In this document: positions 13,301 to 25,300 of the stretch, in pieces
How positions within the stretch are numbered: position 1 is the first letter of the stretch
How the letters are laid out: each line of letters starts with the position of its first letter
Origin: Sebastes aleutianus
Lineage: Eukaryota; Chordata; Actinopteri; Perciformes; Sebastidae
Length of the DNA: 64,000 nt
Reading direction: 5' to 3'
Assembly: GCA_916700875.1 (NCBI GenBank)
Contig: CAKAKS010000031.1
Location: forward strand, 16,521,148-16,585,147
Position numbers and translations under genes: made by a program
Notes under the pieces: generated by a model
The model's input: the letters and a program-made list of their open reading frames with translations, nothing else
Database searches by the model: none
What the model was told of the DNA's origin: nothing

Positions 13301-16300
13301 TGACTGTAGCTTTATTTTAGTCCTGAGCCTTTGGTGTTTTTAATGAGACCGAACGTAGTCACCGTGACTTCACCTATTGGTTTGTGGACTATGATTTAGA
13401 AGCCTCGAGTTCAGCATTTTGGCCATCGCCATCTTGGTCTTTTGCAACACACGAGAGGGTGAAACTAAGTACAACCGAACGCTGAATAAGACATTTTTAG
13501 GCGACCAGAACGGTTATAATTAACTGTCATGAACTGGAAACACACTTTGAAAGGGTTACAGTTCTAAGACAACAAAGCAGACAACTCCCAGACTGGACAA
13601 CGCCGTGGTAACGACCTGTCAATCACAAGGTAGCCACGCCTTAAAGCATCCCCTGCTTTATGGTCTATTTGACTCTAAATGGGACCATAATTTACTAAAT
13701 GAACATCATGCTGTATTGAAGAAGACTTTAAACTAGAGATTGAGACCATAAACTCATGTTTACAATGTTTACTGAGGTAATAAATCAAGTGAGAAGTCGG
13801 CTAATTTTCTCATAGACTTCTATACAATCTGACTTCTTTTTACAACCAGAGGAGTCGCCCCCTGCTGGCTATTAGAAAGAATGCAGGTTTAAGGCACTTC
13901 TGCATTGGCTTCACTTCTCAGAATCGGAAGTTGCCCACTGTTTTAAGCACCTAAAACAACCTTTGATTTCCCTGTCAAGTGACCTATTGTGGTCGTTGGA
14001 ATAATGACATGAAGTAGCGTGACATTGTTAACGTGCCACAAAACCTCTTCAAGGAGAAAGTTGATTGGACTCAGACACTGGAGACTGCTGTCCACATCCT
14101 ATCTCCTACAAACAGTTAATGTTGGTTTATTTTAAGCATTCCCACCAGTCTTTCCTTAACCTAAAACAAGTGGTTTTATTCAAACACAGTAGTTTTTGGC
14201 AGCACAGACTGACGATGCTCTCCTGCCAGCAGTGTGTGCCGGATCAGGAAATGCTCATACAGTATGGATTGTTTTGGAAGGCAATGATGAATTACCTATC
14301 TTGTAGTTTAGGGATGAGGACTTATTGTTTTTAACATTCCCGGCACCAGCGGGAAGTCAACCCTGTGAGCACTTTGCTTTACACATTCAGCTACAGCAGC
14401 ACATGTGTTGAACCCAGCCGTTGCAGCTCATAACTTCATATCTCTTGGGATACGTTGGACCATAGCTCTTTTGATGACTAAAGCTCATGACACACAAAGA
14501 CACCAGATGTTCAGTATTTGAGTTGGCACTCTAAGATTGCAGAAACAACCATGCTACCTTTAATGTTCCTCACTCTAGTACATTTTACACCCTCTGCAGT
14601 TATTAAACTGTAACCTTACTGTAGACCCTAAACAGAGCCTTGAATAAAATGTATTCAATTATTCGAAAGGCCATCATAGTTTTTGATGAAGAGTCAGAAA
14701 TTTCTGCCTGGAACAGCTCTTGAACATTCCAGGAAAAAAAATGCAGCAAGAAACTTACTGATCAGACTTTACTGATTCCTCAAGACAAGTCAGTTTCCTC
14801 TAGACCCTCTTCAGAGTACAACAGCAACAGAACAGAACCAAAGACTGTATATAGATGGACGACGCATCTCCACTTCCTCCCACTGTACAAAAGTGAAGCC
14901 AGAATATCCCGGATACTGGAGCTGCCGTCTTGAGATTTTGACGTCATCTGGAGCCAGAGTCTGCGAAGTAGTGATTGGGCGGCTGGAGCCACGGTATCGA
15001 GGTCCCGCCCACACACCCGCCCGAGCCAATCACTGGCCAAGCATGCCCGCAGCTTGTTAGCGTGAGCCACTATAGCTGCTACGTTAGCACCATGGTAGCT
15101 GTTTATAACTACATTTATGATCAAATTGACACATGTTGTATTACGCAGACTCGTGACGGTTATGGAAAGTTAAAAGGTAAATCTCCTCTCTCGTACAATT
15201 CCAGAGCCTCCGCTACCGCAACTTCTTCACTCAGAGCAGCTGTCAATCACAGCTGTCAATCATGAGCGTGATAAGAACTACCTAAAATGACAGAAACCAT
15301 CTTTGGGGAAAATTTATTTGACTTGTACTTTGACTTTTTAGTTTGACCCGTGTCCCATCCGCTAACATGGAGGGGGTTGGATTTATGCCCTATACTGCAG
15401 CCAACCACCAGGGGGCGAGTGAGAGGATTTGGCTTCACTTTTGGGGGGCTGTCATGTCGTCCATCTTTATATACAGTCTTTGAAAAGATAACTTTTTGCT
15501 CAAAAATGCTGTAATCACTTTACCACTGTAGGAAGTGGAAAGAAGCAATGGTATACTTCTGACAGGACATGAAGTAAAGGGCTCGTTGTTGATAATACGT
15601 TATAGCTTTGTCGAGAAAGAGACAACAAAGCTCTTCAGCTTGTTGATTTTCTCCTCTGTACCGATCTGTAGGTTCCCCACCAGCACCGCCTGTCTGTGGA
15701 TGTGATTCCAGAGTTGAAGAACTCAGACAACTACTGCAGGAACCCGGGAGGAATCAGCGACAAGCCCTGGTGTTACACCTCAAATCCCAACATCCGCTGG
15801 GAGTACTGCGCTGTGCCGCAATGTGGGGAAATAACCATAGCGTCAGGTAGGGAATCAAAGAGAACGTATAGGATGCTATTTCACTAGCACTTTGATTTTT
15901 ACGTCTCTCTGTGTCTGATAGTGATGAAGCCAGAGTCAGCAGGCCCTCGTCAGACTTCTCGCCGTCCTCCAACGACCACGACATCGTCTCCGGCTTACTC
16001 CATGTCCGTCATCGTCATCATCCTGGCTGCGCTTGCGGCTGCAGTCTTCCTCACCATCAGCATCCTCGCCTGCCGCAGACGGAGGAAGCAGTGGAGAAAC
16101 CGGAAGAGGTGAGATAAAGACGCAGATCTTTATTCATCTGTGTGTCCCACCTTTTTATGTTCCTCACTCCCGTTTTCTCTCCACAGAGCGATGGAGACCC
16201 CGACGATGAGCGCTCTTCCATCAGAGCTGCTGCTGGATCGACTCCACCCCAACCCCATGTACCAGCGGGTTCCCCTGCTGCTGAACTCCAAGCTGCTGGC

Positions 16301-19300
16301 CCTCGAGTATCCCCGAAATAATATCCAATATGTTAGAGATATTGGAGAGGGAGCCTTCGGACGGGTTTTCCAAGCCAGGTGAGAAAGGAGGAAAGGGGAA
16401 ATGACTATGTCTATAGTTATCTAATTGAGTAATAAAAGGAGAAAAGAAGGAATGGAGTTAGAAAATGATGAGGAGTGAGAGTGAGAGGTTCAAGAGCCTG
16501 TCATTCCAAATGAGCGAGAAAGAGACTGTACACAGATGTTTGCAGCATTATGTCAGACTAATCATTAAAACACTGCCATTTCATCATCATAATCGCTGCC
16601 AGGGGCCAACGTGATGAGGATATTTCCCAGGCAGAGGAAAAGAAAGGGCTGAGACCCGATTTGGAGAGAGCAGAGTGGCCAACAAGGCCACTGCTCATTC
16701 TGAGAGCTGCTGCGTCATTCACAAAGTCACAAGGAGATTGCCGCAGGTGTCACTTTCACTCCGCACTGACGCTGTTCACAGCAAGACACGAATGTCTCAA
16801 ACTAATCCCTGTGATCAGACTGAATACCAGACCTGGGTGATACAGTAGTTGCATTTCAAACATGTCATAAACCTATTAAACCACTTGGACACTTGCTTAT
16901 AAAGACACTGTCAACATTGACACCCAAATCTATGTTTTTAAGTTTGTGGTTTCCTTCTTCATACAGAACAGTGGCCGTATATTCCAGTTGTGAGGCATTT
17001 AAATTGACACTTGTCAAACCACTGCTGTGCAGCAGCATTGACCGAACACTTTCCAGATCTAGTTGTACAGTCGCTGAAAGCCAATCCACCCACGACTGAT
17101 AATCATCGCAGCCAAGGATCCAGGGAATCCAGGCTGAAGTGATGAAAGTTTTTCTAACCTTGTGACACTCTGCATTATTAGACTTTATCTCCTCCTACAA
17201 CAGTCCCACAGCCCTCTCAACCCTGTAGTGTCCCTGACCGGGAGTCTGTAATCGACACAATCAATAAATTCACATTTTGACGGACAGGAGATTAAAGAGT
17301 AAGGATCGGGGTCGAGGCAATGTATCCTCTTACAACGGTTCGTATGATATCTTACGAAAAAGCTATTTTTTCTTGCATTCTCTTATGAATGTCCAGCAAC
17401 ACGAGTGACCAGAGCCCCTGCAGTGCAGGACCTGTTGTTTAGGCATCAAAACTACTTGGTTCGGTTCAGGAAAAGGTCGTGGTTTGGGTTAAAATAAGTA
17501 CGTTTGTTATGTAAAATAAGTTTGTTACGTAACTTACGCACGTGGCATTAGTTAAGTATGTAAGTTATGTAACTAAAGTACGGTAAAATAAGTCAGTGAT
17601 TTGGTTTCACACGGGACACGAATAGCGGTCTCCTGGGTTTAAGTCCCATGATGTTGACCAATCCATCCAACCTCAACTCATCCCTACGCGGATTTTGTCG
17701 CTTTCTATACTACGTCATCCTTAAAAGCAGCCCTGCTCATCCTGGCTTGTGACTATATACGAGTATTGGTTATATACAAATTGAATGCATTATATTTCGT
17801 AGGTATAAGTATGAACAGTGAATGACAACAGCCTGAGAGAGGTGGGGTGGGGCAATATTGTTTAAATATGGGGATAACGGTCTACATTTTCAGACAGTCT
17901 GTTCTGGAAGACATTCATAGTGTTGCACTTGGGTTGTTCACATGAAAAGTGTCAGAAATAGTTGTCAAGAATGAAAATGTTTGGGACTTTTATTGTTATG
18001 TGATGACTTATTTTCATAGTAAAATATTAACATGTAATTAGTTGATTCATACCGAAATAACAAAGAATGTAGGACCATTCAGAAAGTGTTCTGGATACCA
18101 GACCTGCAGAGTTGCATTACGGCGACAGTAGATGCTCATTTATTGTACGTTATGCTATAGACTGCAGTGGAGAATTATGACCATCTGTCCGTGATGTTGC
18201 ACAATGCCTATATGTGAAGCACTACGGATATATAGGGGGAATATAATAGTACAGTTAGCACAGTATATAGTGGTTGATGGCATTGATGGGAAACGTCCTT
18301 CAGGCTTGCTGGTAATCCCCGAATGAGAACTGGAATGGTGCAGCATATGGACACCCCTGAGAACATAATACGCACTCTTATGCACTATACATTATATGTG
18401 AGGGCATTGGTGTAATGTATTCATTACTCAATATGTGTAACCTTAACTACTACAACTAGATTCCCAACCTTAACCCACAAACCTAATATAACCTTAACTC
18501 AAAAACTCAAAGTCTTGGCCCTTTAACACCTCCTTCAGAGGTGAGGACTGAGCGAAACGTCTTCCATTTTAACCACATCCTGACTCTGAGAGTCTAAAAC
18601 TAAAATAAAGACAGAAGTATAAGATAACAAACACACACACTTATACATGCATGACCAGAAACAGGCAACAAACGTGCAAAGACTATATCCTGTACGCACA
18701 TGCACTCAAGAGAACAGATAGTATAAATGCACAGGCGGCACATGCATTGGGTCGTGTATGACCATGCATGCATGAACACACACACACACACACACACATG
18801 CAACATACGCAGAGACCCTAAATAGACCGGAGGAGTATATATCTTCTCTGACAGATGGGCTTTAATCTGTAGTTTTCCAATGTGTGTGTGAGTGTGTGTT
18901 AGTGGCCATATATGTGTGTGTGCAAACTATATATAAATCTACATGTTGACTTTAGTTTGCCCCTCTAGTGAGCCAAGACAGGAAGTGTGTGTATGCATGT
19001 ATGTTTCCTCCAAGTGATTTGACATTTACAGTGCATTGCACTAATACAGGTGCTCTGTTCTGCTAGGCTGTTTGTTAGTAGACTTAAAAGACACATGGTT
19101 ACAGATATCTGGTAAATGCATTACTAAAAAAAACACTAAAAATTCATAATAAAACTCACTAAAGAAGCAAATTCTTTACAAAAACAGTTGCAATCCTTAA
19201 ATCTTCTCTTCTTTTCTAGAGGACTTTGTTTGCGTCCATTGTCTGTTCTTGAATATTTTTTCCGTGCATGTGTGTTTGTTGCAGAGCACCAGGCCTGCTG

Positions 19301-22300
19301 CCAATGGAGTCTTTCACGATGGTGGCTGTGAAGATGCTGAAGGAGGAAGCCTCGGCCGACATGCAGAATGACTTCCAGCGAGAGGCGGCGCTGATGGCTC
19401 AGTTCGACCATCCGAACATCGTACGACTCCTAGGTTAGTGTATGTTTGTGTGTGTGTGTGTGTATGAACGCCAAAACCAGATTCCCAAGAGGCTGAACTC
19501 ACAGCTGGATTTTACATTGTACATTTTACATTGCTTGAGAGATAAGCAAAGTGCAAAAACAGATATGGACACAGAGAGAGAGAAAGGTAATGTGGTGAAC
19601 GAGTCTGTTGCACATTAAATCAACCACTAAGTGCATATAGTTAGAAAAGGGAACTCCATCAATTGCCCTAGTCAAAGTCTAATTATAGGTCTTGGGGAGT
19701 ACTACAGCATATGTGAACATCAGGGCTGTCAAAGTTAACGCGATAATAACATGTTAACGCAAATTAGTTTTAACGCCACTAATTTCTTTAACACATCTTG
19801 AGATTTTTAATTAACTTCTTAAAAATTTGACAGGCTGTCGATTTTTCGGAGGTTGCGAAGGAGGCTAAAAAAACGCCCCAAACTTAACTGGCATTGCCAT
19901 TTTCAAAAGGGTCCCTTGACCTCTGACCTCAAGATATGTGAATGAAAATGGGATGGATTTGTCTCAATCGCACTGCTCTCTATCCTCTCGTCCGTCTGCC
20001 ATTTTTCCTTCAGCGCAACGCATTATGGTATACTATAGTGCTCGGTTAGCAAGCATCACTGTTCACTACTTTTCACGATGCATTGTGGGATACTTTGAGT
20101 CTACTATATATGGTATAATAATTCTCACTAAACATTTGGACAGCACTACAAAATGACAAACTCACTAGTCGTTGTTATAGGAGTGCGATGTTAAATCAGT
20201 GGACTACGCTTTTAACTTTGTAATCTGTGCTAAAGGGTACATTTCCTTCTTCACTCATTTTTGCAATTTGAGCATTTTATCACAGATAAGCAAAATTTCC
20301 AGTCAAATTTTTATTTGGTGTCCATAAAATTATCAATCTTGGCAACTAGAGCATGATCAAGGAGTTATGGTTTGGCAACTTCAACATTCAATTAATGGAA
20401 AGACTGTAATACTAGTATGTACGTATGCCTGGTGGTTAAGGTATGGTGAAGGTTAGGCAACTCAAACACTTGGTTCACTTCAGGGGAAAAAAAATTGTGG
20501 TTTTGAAGGAGTTGCTATTTTTTAAATTGTATTCACTCAAAACAGCATTTCATTGAATCAAAGTCTTGGCTCACATCTTCATCAGGGGCCAAACAGAAGT
20601 AAAGGTTCAGAAGCAGTTTTATACATTTTCAGTCAACATGCTCAAAGCATCTTATTGGATAATCGCATCATTCAGTAATCAACCCCGTCACCTGTGTTGC
20701 TGCCCACTTGATGCCCACACAGTGATCGGCTCCTTTGGTGCACACCTGCTCAATCAAAACAACAGCCAAGGAAATAGGCAAAGTCTCCAGTACACTACAT
20801 TAAAATTACATAACCAAAGTCAAACAATATTATCAACGGTATAAAGGGAAACAGCCCAGTGTTTTTTGGTAAATTCAGGCCCTAGTTTCCACACTATTTC
20901 TTCTGAATGAAGTCTTTAGTGCTAGAAAACCTGCTAGAAAAACAGATAGGACTGTTTGGCAGTAAACAAGTGCTGCTTGACAACTAATGTGCCTTTGTTG
21001 GCCTGAGTAAAAACAAATGTGCTCTATTAAAGTTTATCTCCACTAATACAGCCTATCTAATCTAATACAAACTGCTCGCATCCAAGTACACTTCCAGGAA
21101 GACATGTAGAAATACAACGTACTCTATTTGGCACCGTCAGTGAGTAAACAGGGCCATTGATCATCGGCTGTGCTGAAGGAAGTTTGTTTACTTTGGTCCA
21201 TTTTACGGCTCCAGTGGTCCTGAAATATTTTTAAATCAACATTCACCACTGCAGACAAAACAAAATAAAGATTATATCAAACGACTGTGTCATATGTTCA
21301 TTTTGGATGACTCATCTGGAGAGCGACGCACTCACGTCGAAGTCTCCGGTGTACGTGAAACCAGAGTTGATCCGATTATTTAGTTAACCTCTAATTACCC
21401 CCCTGGACTAATAATACACCGCAAATCATGTGTAAAGATATACGCATCATCCGTAACACACATGTGTGTCAGAATTAGAGACGCCACATGTCTGCATGTC
21501 ATTATTCTGTCGCATGTGCAGGATGGGGCATCTGTGTTCTGTATATTTAGCGATGGAGTGAAACAGTTGGAGCCGGCTACTGACCTTCAGCTGAGGCCGC
21601 TACTGTTGAATTACAGTTCAGTTTGTGGACACCCTTCCCACACACACACACACCCGAGGGAGCAGTAATCAGAGCTCGCTCTGGGGGGGAACTGTCCCAC
21701 TCGGTGACCCCACAGGACATGAACTAGCTGTCTGAGCATGACCTCCAAGCCTCCTCTTCTCGTCAAAACTTCCACGTGAGCATGTTGTTGTTGCAGTTCT
21801 TGAGCTGACTTGGACATAACAGGCAAAACATCCATGGGCCGGTTGCACACAACATCTTAAGCTTTCTTCTTAAGTAAGGCTTAATTTCTCTTACTTAAGG
21901 GTGTTGCACAGAATCCCTTAAATGTTTCCTTAGTTAAGGAAAAGTGTGAAGGTATTTACTGCATTGAAAGATTTCTTTTTTGCAAATAACAAAAAACAAC
22001 AAATGCGGGGGGGGAAAATTGTGAGGAAAAATAATTAAAGAAGTGAAGAGGTCCACCCAAGAGGTCAAAAACAAATGTGTCTGTTCTGGCCAAAACAAAC
22101 AAAGAGATCACTAATTACAGGAGAGAATACAACAAAACTGCTAAGTATAACTTTAACGTTTAACTTAACTGTCTACTTACTTGAAGTAACCGTTAAGGTT
22201 AGACTAACTGTTATATGGCTGACAGTGAAAGAAATCTCTGCACAAAAATCGTTCATAATAAAGATGACAGATTCTTCTAATGAGTTGTTGAAATCATTGT

Positions 22301-25300
22301 TCTTTGTTAAACATATCTATTAGGTTCTCCTCTTCTTGGGATGTGTTGGGGTTAACATAGAGTCAGATGTACCTCAAGTTTTTTTCTGCAACGGTTTAAC
22401 TCACTTTAAGGAATTCCTTAAGTATAGACCACGATAAGGAGAACACCTTAAATACTTAAGTGAACATTTTAAGAAAACACTTAAGGGTGTTTTGTGCAAC
22501 TGATTTTATTTTAAGGAACCTTAACTCAGATTTAAAGTAAAAATCTTCATTTAAAGTGTTTTGTGCAACTGGCCCTAGATCCCAAGTATGTGTGTTGATG
22601 CTTGTTTAATTTCTACAATATGGCACCCTGAATTTAAAGTAGATTTAAGGTTAAAATCACCTTATTCCACAATGTCTGACTGTATCATATATATTCTGTA
22701 TGAGCTTGTTCTAACTGTTGAATTTGTTTACACAAATATTGCATGATTTTAATGGCTGCACAATTCCATCAAATCAAAGTACCCCGGATATCTTGTGCAT
22801 TGCCTAATACAGCTTTCCCCAAAATTCATAGACATATTTGGTATTTTGGGGAACTTTTGTGTTGTTCTGTGGTTTTGAACAAAGTTTGAATGACTCTGAA
22901 CTGACTAGTGCTACTGGCGGGGTCACTGATGTTCCAATTCATGTTTCACACAGAAAAACAGAAGCAGTCAAGTGCACTAAATCAAAATTATGATTGTGGT
23001 CAATATGACTCAGTTCATTTCAGTGCTCTAACCACATGAAGTGCAGTAATCATGGGCTACGCTGGAAAGAAACACAGACAAGATCTGCAAGGCCTCAAGC
23101 TAAAATTGGCTGTGGAAAGAGAAAATGAAACTATACTGTCTGATTCCGGGGGGGTTATTTCCTTTCTCGTTGGCAATGATTTGTTGTGATTTTTTGCGCA
23201 GAGCCATAAAGTACTTAAAATCTGAAGTCAGTGTTGCTGAATGCCAGGTCACATGAGTGGCACTTCCGCAGGGCTGCTGGGCCTCTGCACAGTCTCAACA
23301 GTGTGCGCTCTAATTCCTCTGCAGATTGCAAAAAGCATTTACAGGAATGCGTAAACAAACAAGCAGACAGCCACTCTTTTATAGAGGTAAAGTAAATAAG
23401 TAGTAAAGAATTAATTTGGAGAGCGCAAACCTCTGCTCAAACTAGAATATTCTCCCATGTGCTGCTACACCCACACACTTCATTTCTGTCCTTGACATTT
23501 TAAGGTAAATTGATTTCTTTATCATGCAAAATTATGATTAAAGAGGACCTATTATGCTCATTTTCAGGTTCCTGCTTGTATTTTGGGATTCTACGAGTAC
23601 ATGTTTACATGCTTTAATGTTAAAAAAAACGCATTCTTTTTCTCATAACGGCTGTGCTGCAGCTCCTCTTTTCACCCTCTGTATGAAACGCTCCGTTTGA
23701 GCCCCCCCTCCCAACTGCTCTGATTGGTCAGCCGGTCCACTGTTGCGATTAGTCAACAGAACCACCAAACTCTTCAGACTCCGCTCTACCTAGCTTTGTT
23801 TGACGATGTGCCAAATTAGCTGCTACCCGAAATGTGTTGTGACATCACCACGTTACGGAAGAAAAGGCGGGACTTCAAGCAAGGCGTTTCAGGCACTTCA
23901 GGAGCAGTGTTTCTGCGGGGGAGAGTAACTCCCTTTGGCCTGGACTTTGAGCTTAGACCTTTTCCCTGCACAAAAAAACTATAAAACACACTAAAGGAAA
24001 GGGAAAAAGCATACAGTATTAGGTCCCCTTTAAGATTGCATGTCCACCGTATTTGATGGAAATTCATTCACTCGTTTATTCATTCAGGAATGATGTAGCA
24101 AAACCCTTCCTTTCCACATCTGGAATGCATACAAGTTCAGTTGTGGAAGCGGTGGGAGCCCTCACTGCCAAATAGATAACATATTTCAAGTTTACAGAAG
24201 GCCTAAATTGAGTTCTTTGTATCTTAATCGCATCTGAGATCCACAGTAAGTGCAGCCACAATCACACCCCTCCAAATTTGAGAAATTCTCTGTAATTGCT
24301 CGTGTTTCCCCGCAGCACAGACCAACTCAAAAGAACACAAGGTTAATTTAGAAACACACTGTGTTTACATGACTGGGCTACTAATGTAAGACTGTGCATC
24401 CTCTATGCGTGAGAGTTTATTTGAGAGCGTGCACACATCTCAGTCGTCTGTGTTTATGTCTAGGCTGAGAATATTTATTTACCTTATACAGTGAATCAAC
24501 TCATTGTATGACACTGTAGAAGGAAAAAACACACGGTTTAATGATGTCACCAATGTGTTTATGTGGTTGAGTATTTGTGTTTGCACTCCCAAACCTCTGT
24601 GGTGGGAAAATCAACTCACAAGCCTACTTATTAAAATCTGTATGTCATAGATCACGAAATAAAATTGTCTTTCTTTTTCAGGCGTGTGTGCGGTGGGTAA
24701 ACCCATGTGTCTGATGTTCGAGTACATGGCCCATGGTGACCTCAACGAGTTCCTGCGTCGCCGATCCCCAACCCAATCGGTGCGCACCCTCAGCCGTGCC
24801 AGCCTGTCGGGCCGCAGTTTCTCCTCTGAGCTGGAGGCGGGGCTTCTGTCAAGTGCCGACCAGTTGTCAATTTCCAAGCAGATCGCCGCGGGAATGGCCT
24901 ACCTGTCGGAGCGCAAGTTCGTCCACCGTGACCTTGCGACCCGGAACTGCCTGGTTGGGGAGGAAATGGTGGTGAAGATCGCAGACTTCGGCCTCTCCAG
25001 GAACATCTACTCGGCCGATTACTACAAAGCCAACGAGAACGACGCCATCCCCATTCGCTGGATGCCCCCAGAGTCCATATTCTACAATCGCTACACCACT
25101 GAATCGGACGTGTGGGCCTATGGCGTGGTGTTGTGGGAGATTTTCTCCAACGGGATGCAGCCGTACTACGGTATGGGTCACGAGGAGGTCATTTACTACG
25201 TGAGGGACGGTCACATCCTCTCCTGTCCCGAGATCTGTCCCCTGGAGCTGTACAATCTGATGAGGCTTTGTTGGAGCACACACTCGTCAGATAGGCCCAG

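Noticed and set aside
14780..15124. 114-codon minus frame overlapping the TIR element
   Set aside because: Runs across the element's end into flanking intron; no transposase motifs.
24867..25283. 138-codon minus-strand frame opposite the musk kinase exon
   Set aside because: Antisense shadow of a GC-rich coding exon; no motif of its own.
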